Of a stretch of DNA of 6,736 nt, positions 1-5,361 are shown piece after piece. The translations under genes were made by a program, and so were the position numbers. The notes beneath the pieces were generated by a model. It did no database searches, was not told where the DNA came from, and saw nothing but the letters and a program-made list of their open reading frames with translations. This DNA comes from Actinomycetota bacterium (GTDB taxonomy: Bacteria; Actinomycetota; Thermoleophilia; Gaiellales; Gaiellaceae). Every line of letters begins with the position of its first letter. Within the stretch, counting starts at the first letter, position 1. The DNA lies in contig PMXT01000185.1 in assembly GCA_003170995.1 (NCBI GenBank), positions 1 to 6,736 on the forward strand. The letters are read 5' to 3'.

Positions 1-631
1 CGAAGGCCTCGAGAATCGTCTCCTCGGGCACCTCCTCGGCGCCGGCCTCGACCATCGTCAGCGCTTCCTTGGTACCGACTACGAGCAGGTCGAGCTTCGA
101 CTCTGCCATCTCCTGCATCGAGCGATTGATGACCAGCTCGCCGTCGATCAGGCCGACGCGAACCGCGCCTACTGGCCCCAAGAAGGGCAGCGAGGAGATC
201 ATCAGCGCCGCCGAGACGCCATTGATGCAAAGAACGTCGTGCGCCGTCACGAGATCGGCGGAAAGCACAGTGGCGATGCACTGCACCTCGTTACGGAAGC
301 CCTTCGGCCAGAGCGGCCGGATCGGGCGGTCGGTCATGCGCGCAGTCAGGATCGCTCGTTCTGTCGGGCGCCCTTCGCGCTTGAAGAAACCGCCTGGGAT
401 CTTTCCAGCGGCGTACATTTTCTCCTCGACGTCCACGGTCAGCGGGAAGAAGTCGGCACCCTCTCGGGCCTCCGCTCTTCCCTGTGCTGTCGCGAGCACC
501 ATAGTGTCGCCCGAGCGAACCACGACAGCGCCGTTGGCTTGCTTGGCGAGCTTCCCGGTCTCGAAGACGATCTCTTGATCGCCGACGGTCACCGAGACGG
601 ACTCGATCCGTCCGGTTCCGATACTGGTCAT
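1..631 (-). CDS. pnp: Polynucleotide phosphorylase, N-terminal part (cut by window edge)
   Basis: PNPase degrades RNA 3' to 5' using phosphate and releases nucleoside diphosphates; it acts in the cytoplasm, often within a degradosome. The visible 210 codons cover the first RNase PH domain and the start of the following region; the rest lies beyond base 1. Family blocks seen include GDTMVLATA (about residues 40-48), a [12 protein letters not shown] block with [21 protein letters not shown] (about 60-82), and the [18 protein letters not shown] stretch (about 93-110). I chose the ATG at 629-631 because a strong GGAGGAG (638-644) sits 6 nt upstream. An in-frame ATG at 644-646 would add five residues but overlaps that ribosome-binding site and has none of its own. 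The gene follows rpsO by 99 nt, the classic rpsO-pnp pairing. The long hairpin in that gap may control it. Confidence 0.97.
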   Translation of the reverse strand, partial: MTSIGTGRIESVSVTVGDQEIVFETGKLAKQANGAVVVRSGDTMVLATAQGRAEAREGADFFPLTVDVEEKMYAAGKIPGGFFKREGRPTERAILTARMTDRPIRPLWPKGFRNEVQCIATVLSADLVTAHDVLCINGVSAALMISSLPFLGPVGAVRVGLIDGELVINRSMQEMAESKLDLLVVGTKEALTMVEAGAEEVPEETILEAF

Positions 632-637
632 CTCCAA

Positions 638-644
638 CTCCTCC
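638..644 (-). promoter_or_regulatory. Ribosome-binding site that fixes the pnp start
   Basis: On the minus strand this reads GGAGGAG, 6 nt before the ATG at 629-631. It overlaps the alternative in-frame ATG at 644-646, so the downstream ATG is the better start. Confidence 0.75.
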
Positions 645-660
645 ATTTATCAGGGAGAGC

Positions 661-714
661 GGGAGTTTGAGTGAGCCAGGTGTCGACCTCGAGCTCGCTC
701 AAACTTCCACTCCC
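661..714 (-). promoter_or_regulatory. Long imperfect hairpin in the rpsO-pnp intergenic region
   Basis: The arms pair as follows: 661-665 with 710-714 (5 bp, after an asymmetric bulge), 665/666-671 with 698-704 (about 7 bp), one mismatch (672 against 697, A against C in the minus-strand RNA), 673-676 with 693-696 (4 bp), and a tip of 678-681 with 686-689 closing a 4-nt loop. No run of U follows on the minus strand, so it does not look like a simple intrinsic terminator. In E. coli and Streptomyces a hairpin at the same place, between rpsO and pnp, is cut by RNase III and links pnp expression to PNPase level. A similar role here is inferred from position and shape. Confidence 0.6.
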
Positions 715-730
715 CTTCTCTACACGAGCC

Positions 731-1000
731 CTAGCGCCTGAGGCCGAGCTCCTTGATCAATTCACGGTAAGCCTCGAGATCGTTCTTCTGCAGATAGGTC
801 TGCAGGCGCCGGCGCTGCCCAACTAGCTTGAGTAGACCACGCCTGGAGTGGTGATCCTTGGAATGGGCGCGCAGGTGCTCGTTGAGCTGGTTGATGCGCT
901 CTGTCAGTAGAGCGATCTGCACCTTGGCCGAGCCGGTATCCGACTCGTTCTCGCCGAAGCGCTTTACGATCTCGCCTTTTGCTTCCTTCGTCAGGGGCAT
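731..1000 (-). CDS. rpsO: 30S ribosomal protein S15
   Basis: S15 is a primary binder of 16S rRNA (the helix 20-22 junction) and contributes to an intersubunit bridge. The predicted protein has 89 residues, the usual bacterial length. It carries the family signature [12 protein letters not shown] at about residues 46-57, preceded by the helical [12 protein letters not shown] and followed by the basic [11 protein letters not shown]. The ATG at 998-1000 has a strong GGGAGG (1007-1012) 6 nt upstream. pnp follows downstream, as in many bacteria. Upstream, instead of ribF as in the compact cluster, there is a divergent block of plus-strand sequence, so rpsO probably needs its own promoter. A 10-bp stem in its leader (1026-1076) is a candidate site for S15 autoregulation. 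Confidence 0.98.
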   Translation of the reverse strand: MPLTKEAKGEIVKRFGENESDTGSAKVQIALLTERINQLNEHLRAHSKDHHSRRGLLKLVGQRRRLQTYLQKNDLEAYRELIKELGLRR

Positions 1001-1025
1001 TCAGTTCCTCCCGTTGCTTGCTATG

Positions 1026-1076
1026 CCACGAATCCCAGCTCGCCGTCGGAAGCGCCTCGAACGACCGAGATCGTGG
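1026..1076 (-). promoter_or_regulatory. Structured leader upstream of rpsO (candidate S15-responsive element)
   Basis: In the minus-strand RNA, CCACGA (1071-1076) followed by UCUC (1067-1070) pairs with GGGA (1033-1036) and UCGUGG (1026-1031). One U (1032) is bulged. This gives about 10 bp, including one G-U pair, enclosing 30 nt that can form a small inner helix (GUCG with CGAC). The element ends about 13 nt before the rpsO ribosome-binding site. Bacterial rpsO leaders often fold into S15-binding structures whose shape differs between phyla, so autoregulation is plausible here. I see the pairing; the function is inference. Confidence 0.4.
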
Positions 1077-1085
1077 TCCTGTAAA

Positions 1086-1094
1086 AGACTATCA
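1086..1094 (-). promoter_or_regulatory. Weak candidate extended -10 promoter for rpsO
   Basis: The minus strand reads TGATAGTCT, which fits the extended -10 pattern TGnTAnnnT. No convincing -35 box lies 16-18 nt upstream. Transcription from here would give a leader of about 80 nt that includes the stem at 1026-1076. It is offered because rpsO is cut off from the ribF operon and must be transcribed from somewhere in 1001-1200. Confidence 0.25.
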
Positions 1095-1142
1095 GTGCGG
1101 GTGCTTTTTGGAGGTAGAGTCGGCCGCGTGAGGTGCGGAGCA

Positions 1143-1158
1143 AGCACGTCTTCGTGCT
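1143..1158. repeat. Small perfect inverted repeat between rpsO and the purN relic
   Basis: AGCACG (1143-1148) and CGTGCT (1153-1158) form a 6-bp stem with a 4-nt loop. On the plus strand it is followed by a moderately T-rich stretch (GATTGTT), too weak to call a terminator with confidence. The rest of 1095-1203 shows no credible gene, and short open frames here lack protein-like features. Confidence 0.3.
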
Positions 1159-1203
1159 GATTGTTAACGTCTGTTGTCCTTTCGTCTGGGGACTACCGAA
1201 AGC

Positions 1204-1508
1204 ACGATCACCATTGAAGTAGTAGCTTCGCACGATGGCACCACCGAGCAGGCCGTCATCGATGCCTGCGAATCTCTGGGGTCGTCGGCGTCGTCATCTC
1301 CAACAACGAGGATGCCCAGGTTCTCGAGCGGGTTCGGATAGGCGGACTCCCCACAATTGACCTCAGTCTCAGCCGCCACACCCATCCAGATTTGGCCAGG
1401 CTGGACGAAGTCATCGCCCGTACGCTCGAGGAACACGCCGTCGATGTCGTTCTACTTGCGGGCTATCTGTGCAAGGTTGGGTCGATAACACTCGCCAGAT
1501 TCGAACTC
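1204..1508 (+). pseudogene. PurN-like formyltransferase relic (frameshifted and truncated)
   Basis: PurN-type enzymes transfer a formyl group from 10-formyl-THF to GAR in purine synthesis. Two frames here read as consecutive parts of such a protein. Frame one (from about 1204) gives ITIEVVASHDGTTEQAVIDACES, matching the family's N-terminal strand, glycine-containing loop and first helix. After about 1280 the frame shifts, and from 1281 it reads VVGVVISNNEDAQVLERV, then a region ending with VDVVLLAGYLCKVG and ITLARFE. This corresponds to roughly the first 90-95 residues of the family. A few residues seem lost at the shift. Similarity stops near 1508, just where the palindrome at 1509-1521 begins. 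The catalytic Asn-His pair and the later Asp of PurN are therefore missing. No good start codon is seen; ACG at 1204-1206 may be a decayed ATG, or TTG at 1174 was used. I judge it non-functional. Confidence 0.75.
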
Positions 1509-1521
1509 GGTGTCAGACACC
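1509..1521. repeat. Perfect palindrome GGTGTCAGACACC at the end of the purN relic
   Basis: This is a 6-bp perfect inverted repeat around a single A. It begins exactly where similarity to PurN is lost. The position suggests an insertion or recombination scar, the end of a short non-coding repeat (REP or MITE type), or a protein-binding site. A related palindrome, GTGACAGTCAC, lies 79 bp further on (centre to centre). Confidence 0.6.
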
Positions 1522-1588
1522 AGTCAGAGATCCTGGCGATTGTCAAACGGAGACAGTGCCGAAAGTGTGATTTCAGTTACGGCGCTTT

Positions 1589-1599
1589 GTGACAGTCAC
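1589..1599. repeat. Palindrome GTGACAGTCAC upstream of the HAD gene
   Basis: A perfect 5-bp inverted repeat around a central A, ending 5 bp before the candidate -10 box at 1604-1609. It differs from the core of the 1509-1521 palindrome (GTGTCAGACAC) only by a swapped A/T pair. The location would suit an operator for the HAD and ggt genes; a terminal repeat of a small element is the alternative. Confidence 0.35.
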
Positions 1600-1603
1600 C
1601 CTG

Positions 1604-1609
1604 TAATGT
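1604..1609 (+). promoter_or_regulatory. Candidate -10 box for a leaderless HAD-ggt transcript
   Basis: TAATGT fits TAnnnT and ends 7 nt before the GTG at 1617. Transcription would then begin at or next to the start codon. No -35 box is evident. The absence of a Shine-Dalgarno sequence before 1617 agrees with a leaderless mRNA, a common arrangement in actinobacteria. Confidence 0.4.
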
Positions 1610-1616
1610 CTGATCG

Positions 1617-2279
1617 GTGCGCGCGCTCATCTTCGATCTCGATGGAACGCTCGTCGACACGGTCTACGCTCACGTCTTCGCTTGGCAGCAAGCGCTCGCC
1701 GAGGCGGGAATGCCGATCGACGGCTGGCGCATCCACCGTCGTATCGGCATGAGTGGAGGGCTTTTCGCCCGTGCCGTGGCTCGTGAGCTCGGGCGACCGC
1801 TCGCGAAAGACGAGACCGAGGCGCTGCAGCGCCGTCACGGCGAGCTGTATGCGCAACTACTGCCCGTGCGCCGGCCGCTTCCGGGTGCGGTCGAGCTGCT
1901 TCGCCACTTGCGCGAGGCCGGAGTCGCATACGGAATCGCCACCTCGGGTGCGAGGCCGCAGATCGACGCCTCGCTCGAGTCGCTCGAAATCGAGCCGGAG
2001 GCGGTCGTGATCGAGCGTGGCGATGTCGCGCGCGCCAAGCCCGAGCCCGATCTGTTCCTCGCTTGCGCCGAACGAATGGGAGTGAGCCCGCAGGATTGTT
2101 ACGTGGTCGGCGACGCCGTTTGGGACCTGCTCGCCGCGCGACGAGCGAACATGCTCAGTATCGGTCTGCTGAGCGGTGGCTACGGCGAGGATGAGCTGAC
2201 CAGAGCCGGCGCTTATCGCGTCTACCGCGACGCGGCCGAGCTGGATGACTCGCTTGACGAACTGGGAGTGCTGCCCTGA
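1617..2279 (+). CDS. HAD-superfamily phosphatase, subfamily IA
   Basis: The 220-residue protein has all four haloacid dehalogenase motifs: DLDGT (D7 nucleophile, D9 acid/base), IATSG (S110), K141 in AKPEPD, and GDAVWD (D166, D170) for Mg2+. A helical cap lies between motifs I and II (about residues 15-85), the subfamily IA layout shared by phosphoglycolate phosphatase and beta-phosphoglucomutase relatives. The GYGE near residue 198 is also typical of that group. It should hydrolyse a small phosphorylated metabolite in the cytoplasm; the substrate cannot be read from sequence. The GTG start gives the first residues MRALIFDLDGT, leaving no room for a later start. No Shine-Dalgarno sequence precedes it, and a TAATGT box ends 7 nt upstream. 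The stop overlaps the probable CTG start of the next gene, so the two are likely co-translated. Confidence 0.9.
   Translation: MRALIFDLDGTLVDTVYAHVFAWQQALAEAGMPIDGWRIHRRIGMSGGLFARAVARELGRPLAKDETEALQRRHGELYAQLLPVRRPLPGAVELLRHLREAGVAYGIATSGARPQIDASLESLEIEPEAVVIERGDVARAKPEPDLFLACAERMGVSPQDCYVVGDAVWDLLAARRANMLSIGLLSGGYGEDELTRAGAYRVYRDAAELDDSLDELGVLP
2264..2268 (+). promoter_or_regulatory. Ribosome-binding site supporting the CTG start of ggt
   Basis: GGGAG inside the end of the HAD gene lies 7 nt before the CTG at 2276-2278, a normal spacing for initiation there. Confidence 0.45.
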
Positions 2280-3673
2280 AGCTAGCGCTACCGCCGGGGG
2301 TCGCTGCGGGTCATCCCGCGACCGCCAGAGCCGGGCTCGAAGTGCTCGAGAAGGGCGGCAGCGCGGTCGATGCGGCAATCGCGGCTTGCTACGCATCCTG
2401 TGTCTGCGAGGTCGTCATGACCGGCCTCCTGGGCGGTGGGCATGGAATGATCTGGGACGCTCGCGAGGAGCGCGCGCACCAACTCGACTTCTTCACCACA
2501 GTGCCGGGTCTCGGCGCCCGCTTGCAAAAACGTCCGCAGCTGGTGGAGCTGGACGTGCCCTTCGGCGAGGAGTTGATCCGCTACGAGATCGGACCGCAAT
2601 CCTGCGCCGTCCCGAGCATTCCGGCTGGGCTGTACGAGCTCTGGCGCCGCTACGGACGCCTCGATTGGTCGCAACTGCTCGCAGCGGCGATTCGCCTGAG
2701 CCGCGAGGGAGTGCCTATGCCGCTGGCGCATGCTTCGTGCCTGAAGATGCTCGCACCCGTTCTGACGCTCGATCGCGGTGAGCGCCTGTTCGCCCCGGCC
2801 GGGCGCTTGCTCGACGAGGGCGAGCTTCTGCTGCAGCCGGGCATTGCAGACGCGCTGGAGCTGCTCGCCGAGGATCCGCACTCGCTATACAGCGGAACGC
2901 TTTCGTTGAGCCTGCTCAATCTCATGGGCGAGCGAGGCGGCCTGGTCACGAGCGAGGATCTCGCCTCCTACTCCCCGCTTTGGCGCGAGCCAACCGAGAC
3001 GCCGTACGCGGGTACGCGCTTCTTCAGTCGTGGTGGCCTCTCCGGTGTGCCCGAGACGCTCGCGCGCCTGCATCCTCTGGTCGGTCTCTCCGAGCGCGAG
3101 CGGGTGCACGCGCTACTCGCGGCTTTCGCCGACGACGGCGCCGGATCGCACACCACCAACCTCGTCGCGGTGGACGAGAAGGGAAACGCCTGCGTGCTGA
3201 CGACCAGTCTCGGTCTCGGCTCGGGCGACTATCTGGCGGAGTTCGATCTACATCTGAACTCGATGCTGGGCGAAAGAGACCTCGTCAGTGGCGAGCTTGC
3301 GCCCGGCGAACGGGTGATGAGCATGACCGCGCCAAGCATCGCGGTCGACGATAGTGGTCTTGCGCTGGCGATCGGAGCCGCCGGTGGCACTCGCCTGCGT
3401 ACGGCACTCGTGCAGGTCGCCTCTGGAATCCTCGATGAGGGCTTGGTGCCCAGTGAGGCCATCGGCCGTCCGCGCTTTCATCCCGCGGAATCGGTCTTGA
3501 ATGCCGAACCGGGCGTGAACGAGGAAGCGCTGAACGAACTGGAGGCGAAGGGCTGGCAGGTTCGCCGCTGGAGTTCGCTCCACCACTACTTCGGTGGCGT
3601 CAGCGCGATCGGCCGAGCGGGCGCCGCTGGCGATCCGCGGCGAAGTGGCGAGGGACTGGTTCTCGGCGCCTAG
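2276..3673 (+). CDS. ggt: Short gamma-glutamyltransferase (gamma-glutamyltranspeptidase family)
   Basis: Family members are autoprocessing Ntn hydrolases that cleave or transfer gamma-glutamyl groups, for example from glutathione. Visible blocks (numbered from CTG): VAAGHPATARAGLEVLEKGGSAVDAAIAA (about 9-37), the glycine-rich MTGLLGGGHGM (about 48-58), GPQSCAVPSIPAG (about 106-118), the HTTNLVAVDEKGNA processing site with presumed nucleophile Thr293, SMTAPSIAV, and GAAGGTRLRTALVQ. A Thr-Thr-Asn replaces the usual Thr-Thr-His. At 465 residues it is about 100 shorter than E. coli Ggt; much of the gap falls just before the processing Thr (AFADDGAGSHTT). No signal peptide is seen, so it is probably cytoplasmic. 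The frame opens after a TGA at 2255-2257 and contains no ATG, GTG or TTG until GTG 2342, which would remove conserved residues. CTG 2276 has GGGAG 7 nt upstream and overlaps the HAD stop. The start remains the uncertain part. Confidence 0.85.
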   Translation: MKLALPPGVAAGHPATARAGLEVLEKGGSAVDAAIAACYASCVCEVVMTGLLGGGHGMIWDAREERAHQLDFFTTVPGLGARLQKRPQLVELDVPFGEELIRYEIGPQSCAVPSIPAGLYELWRRYGRLDWSQLLAAAIRLSREGVPMPLAHASCLKMLAPVLTLDRGERLFAPAGRLLDEGELLLQPGIADALELLAEDPHSLYSGTLSLSLLNLMGERGGLVTSEDLASYSPLWREPTETPYAGTRFFSRGGLSGVPETLARLHPLVGLSERERVHALLAAFADDGAGSHTTNLVAVDEKGNACVLTTSLGLGSGDYLAEFDLHLNSMLGERDLVSGELAPGERVMSMTAPSIAVDDSGLALAIGAAGGTRLRTALVQVASGILDEGLVPSEAIGRPRFHPAESVLNAEPGVNEEALNELEAKGWQVRRWSSLHHYFGGVSAIGRAGAAGDPRRSGEGLVLGA

Positions 3674-3676
3674 CGG

Positions 3677-4543
3677 TCACGCCGGGCGCTCGGCTTCTCG
3701 TGCCGCCTCGACATCCCGCGCGATCTGCTCGCTGAGCGCCTCGTCGCTCTCGAATGACTGCTCGTCGCGAAGTCGCTGCCAAAGCTCGACGACCAAGCGC
3801 TTGCCGTAGAGATCGGCGGAGAAATCGATCAGATGGACCTCGACACGGCGCTCCGCGCCTTCGAAATGGAGATTGACGCCGATCGAGATGGCCGCCCGGT
3901 GTCCTTCGACGAAGCCCGTGTAGATGCCGTCTCGCGGCAGAAGCTGGTGCGGAGCGAAAACCAGGTTGGCGGTCGGAAAACCGAGCCGCGCTCCACGGGC
4001 GAAGCCCGGTACGACGCGTCCGTCGAGCTCGAAGGGGCGACCGAGCAGCGGGGCCGCGGCGACCACGTCACCCTTGTGTAGGGCGTTCCTGATCGTGGTC
4101 GAGGAAACCCCGGCGACCGGCTCGACGAGCCGCGCGAGAAGTCCCTCGTCGTGCAACAGCTCGAGATCACCCGAGCGATCGTGGCCAAAGCGAAAATCCG
4201 GCCCGGCGACGACAATCTGGGCCCCGAGCGGGCCGAGATAGCGGAGCTTGAACTGCTCCGGCGTCATCCCGGCTAGCTCGTGATCGAAGCGCAGAACGAC
4301 GATCTCTTCGACGCCGTACTCGACCAACAGCTCGACCTTTCGCTCCAGCGTCGTAAGAAGCTCTACGGGCTGACCGAGCAGCACGCGCGGGTGTGGATCA
4401 AAGGTGAGCACGGCAACAGGCAGGCCGGTCTCGAAAGCGGTATCCAGAACGCGGCGATGGCCCAGGTGAACCCCATCAAAGGAGCCGACGGCAACTGTGC
4501 GCGCGCTACGGGGCAGATCTATCGGGTCGCGAACAACTTTCAT
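3677..4543 (-). CDS. ribF: Bifunctional riboflavin kinase / FMN adenylyltransferase
   Basis: RibF phosphorylates riboflavin to FMN and adenylates FMN to FAD. The 288-residue protein has both expected domains. The N-terminal nucleotidyltransferase shows GSFDGVHLGH (H26, H29) and SSTTIR (147-152). The C-terminal kinase shows ARGARLGFPTANL with the Mg2+-binding PTAN (190-193), GIYTG, and VEVHLIDF with the likely catalytic Glu235. The usual NPTF segment of the kinase reads NLHF (224-227). A longer open frame upstream exists, but the ATG at 4541-4543 fits the family N terminus and forms an ATGA overlap with the truB stop, implying translational coupling. It ends 3 nt from the convergent ggt stop. 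In the compact cluster form ribF would be followed by rpsO; here 2.7 kb separates them. Confidence 0.96.
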   Translation of the reverse strand: MKVVRDPIDLPRSARTVAVGSFDGVHLGHRRVLDTAFETGLPVAVLTFDPHPRVLLGQPVELLTTLERKVELLVEYGVEEIVVLRFDHELAGMTPEQFKLRYLGPLGAQIVVAGPDFRFGHDRSGDLELLHDEGLLARLVEPVAGVSSTTIRNALHKGDVVAAAPLLGRPFELDGRVVPGFARGARLGFPTANLVFAPHQLLPRDGIYTGFVEGHRAAISIGVNLHFEGAERRVEVHLIDFSADLYGKRLVVELWQRLRDEQSFESDEALSEQIARDVEAAREAERPA

Positions 4544-5358
4544 ACCGGCATCACAATCTCGGGCTTCACCGTACCGTTCTTGCCTCGTCCGACAGCGATC
4601 AATCTGCCTGTGCGGCACAACCGGAGCAACCCTTCCTCGCTTCGCTCCAGGCGCCTTCCGGCGCTTACGAAGGCGGCTTCCTCCTCGTTCAGCTCCAAGG
4701 CTGGAAGAAAGGGAAGCGCCTCGGCCGCGGGATAAACTCGCTCGGAATCCGCGTCGGCAACCGAGAACGGGCCGACCTCGAGCCTGCGCAGACTGCGGCA
4801 GTGACCGCCGAGCAGATCGGCTATCGCACGCACGTAGGTGCCGGAGCCGACGCGAAGATCGAGCTTGGCCACGCCTCCCGAGTAGTCGAGCATCTTCAGC
4901 TCTTCGATTCGCGAGCGCCTGAGCGGCATCTCCGGAGTCTCGCCGCGCCGAACCAGACGGTAGGCGCGCTCACCGCCGATCTTGATCGCCGAAACCGCGG
5001 GAACGCGCAGCTCGACTTCTCCGTGGAGCTCGTGGAGACTTGTCTCTAGCTGCTCGCGCTGGGGTGCCTCTCTGGTCTCGATGGTCTCACCTTCCAGATC
5101 GCCGGTCGAGGTGCGCGAGGAGAGATCGATCTCGGTTTGGTAGCGCTTGTCGAGGCCGACGAGATAGCGCGCGAGCCTGGTTGCCGAGCCCAACAGTACG
5201 AGCAGAAGTCCACTCGCGAAGGGGTCGAGAGTCCCGGCGTGACCGGCTCTGGCTCCTGTCTTCGCGCGCAGATCACGTACCAACGCAAACGAGGACGGGC
5301 CGGCCGGCTTGTCCACGAGCACGAGTCCGGATGGCTCGAGTGCCCGTGGAATCGCCAC
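4540..5358 (-). CDS. truB: tRNA pseudouridine(55) synthase
   Basis: TruB converts U55 in the T-loop of tRNAs to pseudouridine and also helps tRNA folding. The 272-residue protein shows VDKPAGPSS (15-23), the catalytic motif GHAGTLDPFASGLL with Asp45, LGSATRL, the KRY block (Tyr73), PAVSAIKIGGERAY (120-133), and SGTYVRAIADLLG (172-184). The C-terminal part, from about residue 220, looks like a small PUA-type RNA-binding domain (GLLRLCRTGRLIAVGRG). The start is GTG at 5356-5358, 3 nt after the TAG of the upstream DHH gene, with a G-rich stretch in front. The stop lies within the ribF start (ATGA). The gene sits in the usual rbfA-truB-ribF neighbourhood. Confidence 0.97.
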   Translation of the reverse strand: MAIPRALEPSGLVLVDKPAGPSSFALVRDLRAKTGARAGHAGTLDPFASGLLLVLLGSATRLARYLVGLDKRYQTEIDLSSRTSTGDLEGETIETREAPQREQLETSLHELHGEVELRVPAVSAIKIGGERAYRLVRRGETPEMPLRRSRIEELKMLDYSGGVAKLDLRVGSGTYVRAIADLLGGHCRSLRRLEVGPFSVADADSERVYPAAEALPFLPALELNEEEAAFVSAGRRLERSEEGLLRLCRTGRLIAVGRGKNGTVKPEIVMPV

Positions 5359-5361
5359 GGC

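Larger units (their letters stand above)
1522..1616. other. Non-coding spacer between the purN relic and the HAD gene
   Basis: The stretch has visibly lower GC than the flanking genes. A frame continuing from the relic stays open to the TGA at 1590-1592, but its residues resemble no protein I know. The segment holds a second palindrome (1589-1599) and short repeated words (GACAGT twice, CAGTCA twice). It may be the body of a small repeat element bounded by the two palindromes, with the promoter of the HAD gene at its right end. Confidence 0.4.

Noticed and set aside
69..670. Two plus-strand open frames (69-578 and 239-670)
   Set aside because: They are antisense to pnp, have no recognisable domains, and follow from high GC. 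The minus-strand frame has clear PNPase motifs.
1026..1076. tRNA gene suggested by a GTTCGA-like word in 1040-1065
   Set aside because: No matching T-stem, anticodon arm or acceptor pairing can be drawn around it.
1143..1158. Intrinsic terminator
   Set aside because: The stem is only 6 bp and the following sequence lacks a proper T run on either strand.
1021..1233. Minus-strand open frame of 70 codons upstream of rpsO
   Set aside because: No domain-like pattern; it overlaps the structured rpsO leader and the purN relic in antisense.
1164..1436. Minus-strand open frame of 90 codons
   Set aside because: It lies antisense to the purN relic, whose plus-strand translations resemble a known family; the antisense protein resembles nothing.
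1392..1592. Plus-strand 66-codon frame as a separate small gene
   Set aside because: Its first half is the middle of the PurN-like relic, continuing from 1281, and its end reads through the palindrome and spacer with no protein-like features.
2288..2881. Long minus-strand frame inside ggt
   Set aside because: Shadow of the gamma-glutamyltransferase; no motif, and it shares the codon-position bias of the true gene.
4544..4618. Longer ribF start adding 25 residues
   Set aside because: The extra residues lie inside truB and do not fit the RibF N terminus; the ATG at 4543 forms a standard ATGA overlap.
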